64,000 nucleotides of DNA, from positions 329,949 to 393,948 of the forward strand of contig NZ_UWOT01000001.1 in the NCBI RefSeq assembly GCF_900604535.1. Direction: 5' to 3'. This DNA is from Romboutsia_E sp900604535. Lineage in GTDB: Bacteria; Bacillota; Clostridia; Peptostreptococcales; Peptostreptococcaceae. Of the stretch, positions 7,035 to 15,586 are shown piece by piece (the stretch's first letter is position 1; every line of letters begins with the position of its first letter). The notes beneath the pieces are model-generated. The model did not search any database, was not told the DNA's origin, and saw only the letters and a program-made list of their open reading frames with translations. The position numbers and the translations under genes were made by a program.

Positions 7035-8747
7035 TTACATATTAAAAGTTTTCTCTACGTGAGCTTTTATTTCTTCAGCTTTACCCATAGATAATACTTC
7101 ATCAGCAAACTTCTTCATATCTTCATAATTTACAGAAGTTATAAACTTTCTAGCTGGAAGTATAGATATTGGTGACATAGAGAATTCATCAAGACCAAAT
7201 CCAAGAAGTATTGGTATCATTCTTTGATCTCCTGCAGATTCTCCACACATTCCTACCCATTTTCCTTCTTTATGAGCATTATCTATAACTGTTTTTATAA
7301 GTCTAAGTACAGCTGGGTTAAATTGGTTGTAAAGATAACTTATCTTTTGATTCATTCTATCAACTGCACAAGTATATTGTATTAAATCGTTAGTTCCTAT
7401 TGAGAAGAAATCAACGTGTTTTGCTAATATATCAGATATAACAGCAGCAGATGGTATTTCTATCATCATACCTACTTCTACATTATCAGCAAAAGCTATT
7501 CCTTCAGCTTTTAATTCACCTTTAACTTCTTCAACTACTTCTTTAGCAGCTAAAAGTTCTTCTAAAGATGATATCATTGGGAACATTATTCTTAATGTAC
7601 CATGTACACTAGCTCTATATAAAGCTCTTAATTGAGTTTTGAATATATCTTTTCTATCTAAACATATTCTTATAGCTCTGTATCCTAAGAATGGATTCAT
7701 TTCTTCTTCCATTTCAAAGTATGGTAATTCTTTATCCCCACCTATATCTAATGTTCTTATTACTATAGGCTTATTATTCATTCCATCTAAAACTGCTTTA
7801 TAAGCTTCGTATTGCTCTTCTTCAGTTGGGAATGCATCTTCTTTATCCATATATAAGAACTCTGTTCTATAAAGACCAACACCTTCAGCATCATTCTTTA
7901 TAAGACCTTCAACATCCTTTGGACTTCCTATATTTCCAGCTAACTCTACATGTCTACCATCTAAAGTTACTGAAGATTTCCCTTTTAATAATTCTAATGA
8001 TTTTCTATATTCTTCAAACTCATTTTTTAATTGAGTATATTTAGCTATAGTTTCTTCGTCAGGATTTAATATTACTTCCCCTGTATCTCCATTAAATACT
8101 ATAAAGTCTCCATCTTTAGCTTTAGTAGTCATATCTGTAAGACCTACTACTGCAGCTATTTCTAAAGTTCTTGCCATTATTGCAGTATGAGAAGTTCTTC
8201 CACCTATATCAGTTAAGAATCCTAACACCTTAGATTTATTCATAGTAGCTGTATCTGATGGTGTTAAGTCATGAGCAACTAAAATAACTTCTTCTTCTAA
8301 AGCTGCTAAATCAACTATTTTAGCCCCTACTAAATGTCTTATTATTCTATTAGTAACGTCTTTTATATCTGCTGCTCTTTCTCTCATATATTCATTATCC
8401 ATAGATTCGAACATACCTACGAACATATCTCTTATTTCTTTTAATGCAAAATCAGCATTAACTAACTCATCTTGTATCTTAGCTTTAGCAGTATCTATTA
8501 ATTCTGGATCTTCTAAAACTAATAAATGAGATTCGAATATTTGAGCTTCATGTTCTCCAAGTTCAACTAAAGCCTTTTCCTTAACCTTAGTTAACTCTTC
8601 TTTTGATATTTCAACAGCTTTATCAAGCTTAGCAACTTCTTCATCAACATTAGTAATAGACTTTTTTTCTATTTCTAACTCACTGTGTTCTACAACTAAT
8701 ACTTTTCCTATAGCAATCCCTGGAGACGCCCCTGTTCCTCTAAACAT
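7035..8747 (-). CDS. ptsI: Phosphoenolpyruvate-protein phosphotransferase, PTS enzyme I
   Basis: 570 residues, the usual length. It transfers phosphate from PEP to HPr in the cytoplasm. Visible landmarks are the N-terminal GTGASPGIAIG, the phospho-histidine segment GGRTSHTAIMAR (around 185-195), and the C-terminal PEP-binding barrel with LYRTEFLYMD, TLDIGGDK and GMCGESAGD. I start at ATG 8747 because AGGAGGAATATTACT precedes it and family similarity begins there. It follows ptsH in the same direction, separated by 243 bp that contain hairpin element B. Confidence 0.97.
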   Translation of the reverse strand: MFRGTGASPGIAIGKVLVVEHSELEIEKKSITNVDEEVAKLDKAVEISKEELTKVKEKALVELGEHEAQIFESHLLVLEDPELIDTAKAKIQDELVNADFALKEIRDMFVGMFESMDNEYMRERAADIKDVTNRIIRHLVGAKIVDLAALEEEVILVAHDLTPSDTATMNKSKVLGFLTDIGGRTSHTAIMARTLEIAAVVGLTDMTTKAKDGDFIVFNGDTGEVILNPDEETIAKYTQLKNEFEEYRKSLELLKGKSSVTLDGRHVELAGNIGSPKDVEGLIKNDAEGVGLYRTEFLYMDKEDAFPTEEEQYEAYKAVLDGMNNKPIVIRTLDIGGDKELPYFEMEEEMNPFLGYRAIRICLDRKDIFKTQLRALYRASVHGTLRIMFPMISSLEELLAAKEVVEEVKGELKAEGIAFADNVEVGMMIEIPSAAVISDILAKHVDFFSIGTNDLIQYTCAVDRMNQKISYLYNQFNPAVLRLIKTVIDNAHKEGKWVGMCGESAGDQRMIPILLGFGLDEFSMSPISILPARKFITSVNYEDMKKFADEVLSMGKAEEIKAHVEKTFNM

Positions 8748-8873
8748 AGTAATATTCCTCCTAAAAAATAACCTGTTGTTATATATAAATTCCTTTTCGT
8801 TATTCCTCACTATAAATACAAAAGTAATAACTTAATCTATTAAAATTATCAGAGCTATAAATTTACTAGCAAA

Positions 8874-8945
8874 GGGTGAACATATAAAATATCGTACATT
8901 CGCAGCATCTTTTCAGCTGCATGTGCGATATTTTATATGTCACCC
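8874..8945 (+). repeat. Long hairpin element B (shared apical core)
   Basis: GGGTG-A-ACATATAAAATATCG...CAT pairs with ATG...CGATATTTTATATGT-CACCC. The apex is TTCGCAGCATCTTTTCAGCTGC, nearly the same as in element A. It lies inside the ptsH-ptsI interval, so if it forms in RNA it could attenuate ptsI relative to ptsH. Confidence 0.85.
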
Positions 8946-8990
8946 ACTTGTCAATAAGCATATAACTCTCTAATTTTAAGAGACTAATTA

Positions 8991-9251
8991 TTACTCTCCA
9001 AATCCACCTTCTATTAATTCAACTAAAGTATTAACAGCAGCTTCTTCATCTTCACCTTTAGCAGATATTGTTAATTCATCACCTTTACCTAATCCTAAGC
9101 TCATTATTCCCATTATAGATTTAGCATTTACAGTTTTTCCTTTAGCTATAACTTCTACTGTAGCTTTGAATTCAGCAGCTTTCTTAACAAACATTCCTGC
9201 TGGTCTAGCATGTAACCCACTTGCATTTTTTATACTTACTATCTTTTCCAT
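8991..9251 (-). CDS. ptsH: Phosphocarrier protein HPr
   Basis: 86 residues, full length. GLHARPAG contains the phospho-acceptor His15, and NAKSIMGIMSLG carries Ser46, the target of HPr kinase in Gram-positive bacteria. It accepts phosphate from enzyme I (the next gene) and passes it to sugar-specific EIIA domains; Ser46 phosphorylation links it to carbon catabolite control. The start at 9251 follows GGAGGTTCAAAAG. Confidence 0.97.
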   Translation of the reverse strand: MEKIVSIKNASGLHARPAGMFVKKAAEFKATVEVIAKGKTVNAKSIMGIMSLGLGKGDELTISAKGEDEEAAVNTLVELIEGGFGE

Positions 9252-9312
9252 CTTTTGAACCTCCAAAATATTTATAATTAAAGTATTTATTTACTTTATT
9301 AGCTTTATATAA

Positions 9313-10530
9313 TTATCCTTGGCTTTTAAAGTCACCTATAATTTGATAGGTTACAACCTTAGGTAATTTACTTTTTGATACAGGTATAATCGCTTTATTT
9401 TCGTTAATTTCTTCACTATTACTATTAGATTTATAGTTTTTATGAACTGTACCTAATAATTTGGAAAAATCATACAGGTTTACACGATTAATACCGTTTT
9501 CTTGAAGCTTTTGCTCATACACTGAATAAAATAATTGCTTATATGAAAATTCTTTGGGAAGATTTAATACTTCACCTATTTTTGGTATAACATTTTCAAA
9601 TAATGTTCTACGAGATGCTTCTCTTTTTATTCCAAGTGTTTTACACAAATCTTCTATAGTTTCTTTTTTTAAGTTTTTAAATTTTTCGAAACAATAGTCT
9701 TCATCATATCTATAATCTAGATTGAAGTAATATTTAACTCCTTCATATCTATCATAAGCCTTCATAGTATCAAGATAACCTAAAAGTATATTTTTTTCAA
9801 CTATTTCTTTATCTTTATTTAAAGATCCGCCTAAAGGTTCTGATGGAACTATTATTTTTATGTTTATATCTTTATCATTAAACTTATTTAAGTTCATTTT
9901 GCCAAGAAAATCATCCACTAATCTAATAACAACTATATCATCATAGCCTCGATCAACTAAAAGCTTTACTGGTATATTATCTGAGAACATCCCATCTAAA
10001 TAAAGCTTGTCATCCATCTTTTCCAAATTAAATATTGGAAGACTTGAACTTGCAATTAAGTAGTCTACCAGTCTACCTTCTGGTATATCTTCAAGAAAAA
10101 GCTGATGAGGTTTAAACTTTTTATCCCAATGTACGGTAACGATACCAAGATCTTTATTAGAATTTCTAATAGCTTCCTCATTAATATTCTTTTCAAGCAT
10201 TTCTCTTAAAGGTGTTATGTCTATACCTTGATTTTTTCTTGCTTTATTTATTAATTCTATTACAACATTAAAGTTTTTTGCAGTAAAATCCAAGTCTTTA
10301 TATTTTTCATATGTTTCTTCATCTATATTCATAAAACTAGTATAATCATAATTTCTCCAGATATCTTCCATTATTTCAATATCATTTTGAATTATAAATG
10401 CACCATTTAAAGCTCCTATAGATGTTCCTGATACGCCTTGGAATTCAACTCCAAGTTCTTTTAGGGCTTTATAAGCGCCTATTTGGTATGCACCTTTAGT
10501 GCCTCCACCTTCTAAAACTAAACCCTTCAT
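9313..10530 (-). CDS. Patatin-like phospholipase (large form)
   Basis: 405 residues. The N-terminal patatin domain has the oxyanion-hole motif EGGGTKGAYQ (7-16), nucleophile elbow GTSIGALNG (~40) and the dyad aspartate in LDGMFSDNIP (~178-187), so the Ser-Asp catalytic dyad is intact. The ~200 C-terminal residues form a second, unassigned region. It is expected to hydrolyse acyl esters of phospholipids or similar substrates. The start at 10530 is preceded by AGGTGG. It lies next to ptsH, as I recall for the C. difficile locus. Confidence 0.9.
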   Translation of the reverse strand: MKGLVLEGGGTKGAYQIGAYKALKELGVEFQGVSGTSIGALNGAFIIQNDIEIMEDIWRNYDYTSFMNIDEETYEKYKDLDFTAKNFNVVIELINKARKNQGIDITPLREMLEKNINEEAIRNSNKDLGIVTVHWDKKFKPHQLFLEDIPEGRLVDYLIASSSLPIFNLEKMDDKLYLDGMFSDNIPVKLLVDRGYDDIVVIRLVDDFLGKMNLNKFNDKDINIKIIVPSEPLGGSLNKDKEIVEKNILLGYLDTMKAYDRYEGVKYYFNLDYRYDEDYCFEKFKNLKKETIEDLCKTLGIKREASRRTLFENVIPKIGEVLNLPKEFSYKQLFYSVYEQKLQENGINRVNLYDFSKLLGTVHKNYKSNSNSEEINENKAIIPVSKSKLPKVVTYQIIGDFKSQG

Positions 10531-10663
10531 ATTACCACCTATATCTATTTTTAGAAAGATATATACTTTTCTAAAAATTTAATTATATTTTACCATAAAC
10601 TTTATTCAAAAGTACATATCTTTCATAATTTTTATATATTATTTGAAATTTTACATAATAAAT

Positions 10664-11008
10664 TTATTTAATTAAACTTTCATCAGGAATAACCTTTACA
10701 GACTTAAAAAACAATTTTTTCTCCATAGGTTTAAGATTTAAAGTTCTTGTAAACTGATTATCTTCATCAATTATATAAATTTTTCTATAACCTGATTTTA
10801 AAAATGTCATACAAGTAGTTCTTATATCGCTATTATCTTCACATTTAAATACACCTGGTTTAACTACCAAGTTATATTGTGAAAAATTCATTCCTCTACT
10901 CATACTTTTATATTTATTTAAAAATTCTCTAGCATCTTTCTTTGTTATATACCCACTAACATCCACATATACTCTTTTTTCGCCTTCTGACACCCTAGAT
11001 ATAATCAT
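10664..11008 (-). CDS. Small conserved hypothetical protein (STAS/SpoIIAA-like fold possible)
   Basis: 114 residues, no signal peptide or membrane segment. The opening VYVDVSGYITKKDAREFLNKY followed by a hydrophobic strand (YNLVVKPGVF) and YRKIYIID resembles the beta-alpha arrangement of STAS/SpoIIAA-like domains, but I do not recognise the family securely. AAGGGGGC precedes ATG 11008. It lies between the large patatin and the CamA-like methyltransferase, all in the same direction. Confidence 0.7.
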   Translation of the reverse strand: MIISRVSEGEKRVYVDVSGYITKKDAREFLNKYKSMSRGMNFSQYNLVVKPGVFKCEDNSDIRTTCMTFLKSGYRKIYIIDEDNQFTRTLNLKPMEKKLFFKSVKVIPDESLIK

Positions 11009-11077
11009 TTTTTTGCCCCCTTAAATTAAGATATTCTTTAGATTATATGAAACGAGCTATGTATTAGTGAATATACT

Positions 11078-12844
11078 CTATAATTTCAAAGAACTTTTTA
11101 TTAAATCATTTATTTCATATTCTAGTTTACAAATTTCTTCATGATAAAATTCATATTCTTCATATAAATTTTTATTATACAAAATTTTCAATATTTGTTT
11201 GCATTTACTTTCTATTTCTTCATAATTATCATCCTTAAATATTTTAATTTCCATAACTTTATTAGGATAATAATCGTAAATTTCTTTTCCCATATTTTTA
11301 GCATTTATTTTAAAATATCTATCATATATATTAGAATTTAGTATAGCAACTAAATACTCATTAGAAAATTCATTTATATACTCATCTTTTATATAAAAAG
11401 AATATACATCTGCACTACAATATGAATTACTATAATCTATAGCAAATCTATTGCATTTAGATTTATATGGATACATTATTTTTATTCTTTCAAATAATGA
11501 TTTTTCCCTTCCCCATTGTAACTCATACCACTTTCTTACATTCCTTTTACATTCACGTCTATTTTCTAATTTTGACTTATATGGCATTATAAATTTATCT
11601 ATTACTTCTTTATAATTATCCTGATTATCTATATCATTAGAGTATATTAAATTATAATTACTTTTTTCTATTACATATTTTTTAATATTTTTATTTTTTA
11701 CCCATACTTTTAAAATATTATCTGGAACATCTTTTTTATTGTTACCATCTATAATAAATGCTTTATCACAACCTGTAATAACACCTTGAAAACTATTTAC
11801 AATATCTCCTAAAGAATATTCACATATTGATTCTATATTATTGTAAAACTCTCTGTCTTTACTATTCGTTATAATCCAATTTTTATCTAGTAATTTTTGA
11901 TTTAAGCTAAATTTATCAAATTCAAAACTATTTAATAAACTATTTAAATCTTCTAATTCATTAATTTTTATATCTTCATTTTTTGCCTTATAAACATCTA
12001 TGTAATTATTTGAGTTTAAAATTTTACTCATTGTAATTATACAACTTGCAATACCTACATTTTTAAAAACTTTAGCTCCTAAAAAGTCCACTATCTCTTT
12101 AATAGAGGCATTGTTTTTAATAAAAAGTCTTAAAGAATTACCTGATGGACTTTCTAAAAAATATCTTGGTGTAATCATAGACATAACACCATTATCATTA
12201 AGTAAATCTATAGCTCTTTTATAAAAGCAAAAATATAAATCAGACTTATCTTTATAAACTTGATTAAATTCTTTTATAAGGTATTTTTTATATTCTTTAT
12301 CTAATGACTTATGACCTACATATGGTGGATTGCCAACTATATAGTCAAACTTAAATTCCCATTCTTTTTTTAACCCATCATCATTATAAATATTGTAATT
12401 ATAATCTTCATTAACTATATTATTAATATTTGTATCTTTATCACAAAGACTTTGTTTTAAAATTTTTATAGCATTACTATCTATATCAATTCCAAAAATA
12501 CAATTTTCTACTATATGTTTATGGATATTCTCTAAACACCAATAATCACTTTTATACTTTTCTTTTAAGTCAAAAATATTTTCTTCAAGTAAATCATATA
12601 AAATATCATATGCTTGTAATAAAAAATTCCCACATCCGCAAGACATATCTAACACTCTCGGACATGGGTTATTAACTATATCATGATTTTTTAGTGTTTT
12701 TTCCATAATATAATTTACTATAACTTTTGGAGTATAGTAAATCCCCTTAGATTTTCTAAACTCTATTTCCAAGCTTTGTTCATAATTTTTTGAACTATAA
12801 AAATTATCTATCTCTATTTCCATTTCCCCTAAATTGTGCTTCAT
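11078..12844 (-). CDS. camA: CamA-like orphan N6-adenine DNA methyltransferase
   Basis: 588 residues. SAM-binding motif I is VLDMSCGCGNFLL (~65-77); catalytic motif IV is NPPY (~172-175). A long C-terminal target-recognition region contains NRRECK, WYELQWGREK and YYPNKVMEI. Compared from memory with C. difficile CamA (577 residues, methylates the last A of CAAAAA), long stretches match, including GIYYTPK, the NPPY region, DLYFCFYK and TPRYFLES. No restriction endonuclease or specificity gene is adjacent, so it is an orphan methylase. CamA affects sporulation and colonisation in C. difficile. The start is the ATG after GGAGGAAAAT; a start at 12856 would lie in the ribosome binding site. Confidence 0.88.
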   Translation of the reverse strand: MKHNLGEMEIEIDNFYSSKNYEQSLEIEFRKSKGIYYTPKVIVNYIMEKTLKNHDIVNNPCPRVLDMSCGCGNFLLQAYDILYDLLEENIFDLKEKYKSDYWCLENIHKHIVENCIFGIDIDSNAIKILKQSLCDKDTNINNIVNEDYNYNIYNDDGLKKEWEFKFDYIVGNPPYVGHKSLDKEYKKYLIKEFNQVYKDKSDLYFCFYKRAIDLLNDNGVMSMITPRYFLESPSGNSLRLFIKNNASIKEIVDFLGAKVFKNVGIASCIITMSKILNSNNYIDVYKAKNEDIKINELEDLNSLLNSFEFDKFSLNQKLLDKNWIITNSKDREFYNNIESICEYSLGDIVNSFQGVITGCDKAFIIDGNNKKDVPDNILKVWVKNKNIKKYVIEKSNYNLIYSNDIDNQDNYKEVIDKFIMPYKSKLENRRECKRNVRKWYELQWGREKSLFERIKIMYPYKSKCNRFAIDYSNSYCSADVYSFYIKDEYINEFSNEYLVAILNSNIYDRYFKINAKNMGKEIYDYYPNKVMEIKIFKDDNYEEIESKCKQILKILYNKNLYEEYEFYHEEICKLEYEINDLIKSSLKL

Positions 12845-12897
12845 ATTTTCCTCCAAAATATGATATTAACTTCTCCTTTATTTATTATAGCACAATA

Positions 12898-13809
12898 TTA
12901 ACCTAGTCTATTCCACTTAGTACTCATCCACTTAATTGTTTCATCTATATTATAGTCTTTACCTAAATTTTTCAAATAATCCAAGGACTCTACATCATCC
13001 ATACCAATATCTTTATTCATTCTAGGATTTAATCTATGATAATTTTCATCTAAAAGCATACTTGAAAATAATTGACTAGTTTGACTATTACCTTCTAAGG
13101 TAACAGATATAATAGGAAAATAAGGCTCTTTACTTATAACCCAATCAATAGCACCCCAACCTGTAGTATCATGTTTTATACTATTATAAAGATATCCAGT
13201 TCCTATAGATAAAAGTCTAATATTCTCAGGTTTTTTCCCTAACTTTTGGTCTAGGGCATAAACTATAGTCGCTAAACTAGGATCACTTGCAACAATACCT
13301 CCATCTATATGACAATCATAAGTAGGAAAAAATACAGGTGCAGCACTACTACACATAGCTACATCTATAACCCTAGCATTCTCAGTTGGAGAATCTGGTA
13401 AATTATTATAAAATATAGGCTTCCACTCACTAGTCTCATTCCCAATATATAAAGAAGGTATAACAACTAACTTCTTAAGATCTTTCAACTTTAACTTTTC
13501 AGGAAAAACTTTACGTAAAACATCTCTAAGATGTTTATTATCATACTTAGGTCTTAACATTTCAGAATAAGACTTATCAAATATATACTTAACATTCTCA
13601 TCAGAATACATATTTCTAACTTCTCTAGGGCTTAATCCATAAGCCAACCCTAAAGCAATCAAACTTCCTGTAGATGTACCACCAATCATATCCGTCCTCT
13701 TTAAAGTATCAGGAAACTCCCTTTGAATTCTCTCAAACAAACTAATACTCAAAAGCCCTCTAAGACCACCACCATCAAAATTAACAATATTAAAAGTAGA
13801 ATCACCCAT
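12898..13809 (-). CDS. Patatin-like phospholipase (small form)
   Basis: 303 residues. FDGGGLRGLLS is the oxyanion motif, GGTSTGSLIA the nucleophile elbow, and HIDGGIVASDP holds the dyad aspartate; all catalytic residues are present. The domain resembles CapV/RssA-type patatins and is different from the larger patatin at 9313. No cyclic-oligonucleotide synthase is nearby, so a CBASS role is not supported. The ATG at 13809 lies eight bases after GGAG; the GTG at 13818 overlaps that site. It starts 54 bp upstream of the methyltransferase gene and may be co-transcribed with it. Confidence 0.88.
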   Translation of the reverse strand: MGDSTFNIVNFDGGGLRGLLSISLFERIQREFPDTLKRTDMIGGTSTGSLIALGLAYGLSPREVRNMYSDENVKYIFDKSYSEMLRPKYDNKHLRDVLRKVFPEKLKLKDLKKLVVIPSLYIGNETSEWKPIFYNNLPDSPTENARVIDVAMCSSAAPVFFPTYDCHIDGGIVASDPSLATIVYALDQKLGKKPENIRLLSIGTGYLYNSIKHDTTGWGAIDWVISKEPYFPIISVTLEGNSQTSQLFSSMLLDENYHRLNPRMNKDIGMDDVESLDYLKNLGKDYNIDETIKWMSTKWNRLG

Positions 13810-13912
13810 ACATCTCACTCCTAAAAAATATATGCTACTACTCTAATATATCTTTTTTAACACCAATTGTTCCCCCACCCCCAAAATAATTAATAACGTA
13901 GCAAAACAAAAA

Positions 13913-13992
13913 GGCAGAAGTTAAATATAAAATCCAAGCCATTAGCAGCATCCCTTAAGCTGCATGACTTGGATTTTATATTAACTTTTGCC
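13913..13992 (+). repeat. Long hairpin element C (shared apical core)
   Basis: GGCAGAAGTTAAATATAAAA...CAT pairs with ATG...TTTTATATTAACTTTTGCC, with an apex TTAGCAGCATCCCTTAAGCTGC. Same architecture as A and B with different arm sequence. It lies between two genes transcribed leftward (amidase, then patatin). Confidence 0.82.
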
Positions 13993-14008
13993 CGTTTTCG
14001 ACCATTAA

Positions 14009-14866
14009 TTACTTATTAGCATCTATATATGAAAGTATTCCTTGTGCTATACCTTCAGTAAACTCATCTAAATATTTATCACCAGTTAAGTTCTTAACTT
14101 CCTCTGTATTAGTAATAAATCCACATTTTATCATAATAGCTGAAACAGTAGATTTATCTAATATATCAAATCTACCTACTCCAACACCTCTGTCTCTTAT
14201 CTCAACATAAGACTTTATAGAATCTTGTATTAAGCTAGCTAATTCATTAGTCTTATTTATATCATCTTTTTTATAATATACTTCTACACCACTTGCAGTA
14301 TTTCCACCATATTCAGCATTCATATGTAATGAAATCATAACATCGGCTTTAGCTTTGCTAGCTTCTTCAATTCTCTCAGTTGTAGTTAAATTTTTACTAC
14401 TATCACTCCTAGACATTACTACATCAACATCAGTATGTTTAGATAACTTTGAAGCAAGTTTCTTTCCTATAGCTAAAGTTATATCCTTTTCATATACTTC
14501 AGTTTCCTTGTTTTGCATACCATTATCCTCACCACCATGACCTGGATCTATAAAGATAGTATATTTTTTTGTAGATAAACCTTGCTCTTCGCCCATGTCA
14601 AATTGCTTTTCAAGTTCAATAGTTTCAGCTTCACTAGTTTGTGTAGTTTTACTAGCTATATTTTTTACTAAAGTTGTTACACCTTGTCCAGCTTTAAATA
14701 ATCCAAAGCTTAAAATTAAAATCCCTACAACTAATATAGATAAATTCTTTAAGTTAACTTTTCTTTTTTTTACATTCTTTTTTCTTTTTACATTTTTTAC
14801 ACTTTTCTTGTTTTTTTTATGTAAATACGTAACATTATTTTTACTTCTACCACGTTTATATGACAT
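14009..14866 (-). CDS. Membrane-anchored N-acetylmuramoyl-L-alanine amidase-like protein (Amidase_3)
   Basis: 285 residues: a very basic cytoplasmic tail (1-45), one transmembrane segment (~46-65), then an Amidase_3 domain. The zinc ligands are visible: DPGHGG, the Glu in the ETEVYEKDITLA region, and SLHMNA. The usual catalytic glutamate (xxVExGFxSN) is replaced: the sequence reads IMIKCGFITN, with lysine there. The protein may therefore bind peptidoglycan or have altered activity; the normal function is cleavage between MurNAc and L-Ala. ATG 14866 follows AAAGGATGG. Confidence 0.88.
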   Translation of the reverse strand: MSYKRGRSKNNVTYLHKKNKKSVKNVKRKKNVKKRKVNLKNLSILVVGILILSFGLFKAGQGVTTLVKNIASKTTQTSEAETIELEKQFDMGEEQGLSTKKYTIFIDPGHGGEDNGMQNKETEVYEKDITLAIGKKLASKLSKHTDVDVVMSRSDSSKNLTTTERIEEASKAKADVMISLHMNAEYGGNTASGVEVYYKKDDINKTNELASLIQDSIKSYVEIRDRGVGVGRFDILDKSTVSAIMIKCGFITNTEEVKNLTGDKYLDEFTEGIAQGILSYIDANK

Positions 14867-14975
14867 AGTTTCCCATCCTTTTACTTCTTAGTATATAAAT
14901 ACCATACTACTTAAATTTTATTTTATCATTCCAATATATAACCTTCAATATTTTTGTAAATAATAATATTAAAAA

Positions 14976-15014
14976 TGTTTTCAAAATGTAATTAAAATGT
15001 AATCAAACTGTAAT
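14976..15014 (+). promoter_or_regulatory. Four hexamer boxes at 11-bp spacing, response-regulator type operator
   Basis: TGTTTT (14976), TGTAAT (14987), TGTAAT (14998) and TGTAAT (15009) begin exactly 11 bp apart, i.e. on one face of the helix. This is the layout of tandem OmpR/PhoB-family sites such as the Bacillus Pho box. They lie 82-120 bp upstream of the DUF4358 gene. A short palindrome, GTAATAATTTTATTAC (15010-15025), overlaps the last box. Confidence 0.5.
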
Positions 15015-15095
15015 AATTTTATTACCTTTTTTGTTAAAAAGTATAGTAAACTATAAAATATAACGACAAAAAAATACAAATTTTGGAGGTACTAC

Positions 15096-15572
15096 ATGAA
15101 AAAACTAATTTTAATATTATCTCTAGTTTTAACACTAGGATTAGTTGGATGCTCAAAAGGTAGCGAATATAAAAACGTTTCTGCATCTACAGTTGAAAAA
15201 GCAATTACATCATCTGGTTTACTAGTTGAGCAGTCTATGAATTACAACATAACTGATTTTGACTATTTCAATGATATAAAAGATTCTATTGAAGAAGGAT
15301 TTATGATAAGAGCTGCTATTAATATTGCACTTGAAGATATTTTATTTATAAAAACTTCAAGTGAAGATGATGCTAATAAAGCTTTTGAAGCATTAGAAAG
15401 TTACAAAGAAGGCATGATCATGAGACCTTTTGGTGATGGATACGGAAAAGAAGAAAATGCAACAAGAGCTGCAAACACAGTAATCGAGAAAAAAGGAAAT
15501 TATGTATATCTTATATCTGCTGACAATGTAGAAAAGATAAACCAACTTATAATAGATACAATCACAAAATAA
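15096..15572 (+). CDS. DUF4358 lipoprotein
   Basis: 158 residues with a lipoprotein signal ending LGLVGC. The mature part matches the pattern of DUF4358 proteins, which commonly precede MBOAT and DHHW genes. TTTTGGAGG precedes ATG 15096. It is 14 bp upstream of the MBOAT gene and clearly in the same operon. The function is unknown; an accessory role in extracellular O-acylation is inferred from context. Confidence 0.82.
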   Translation: MKKLILILSLVLTLGLVGCSKGSEYKNVSASTVEKAITSSGLLVEQSMNYNITDFDYFNDIKDSIEEGFMIRAAINIALEDILFIKTSSEDDANKAFEALESYKEGMIMRPFGDGYGKEENATRAANTVIEKKGNYVYLISADNVEKINQLIIDTITK

Positions 15573-15586
15573 GGAGATGATATAAA

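Noticed and set aside
11078..12844. Type II or IIG restriction-modification system
   Set aside because: No nuclease motif in the methylase N terminus and no endonuclease gene on either side.
12898..13809. Patatin as a CBASS effector
   Set aside because: No nucleotidyltransferase of the CD-NTase type or Cap2/Cap3 gene nearby; the region looks like stable core genes.
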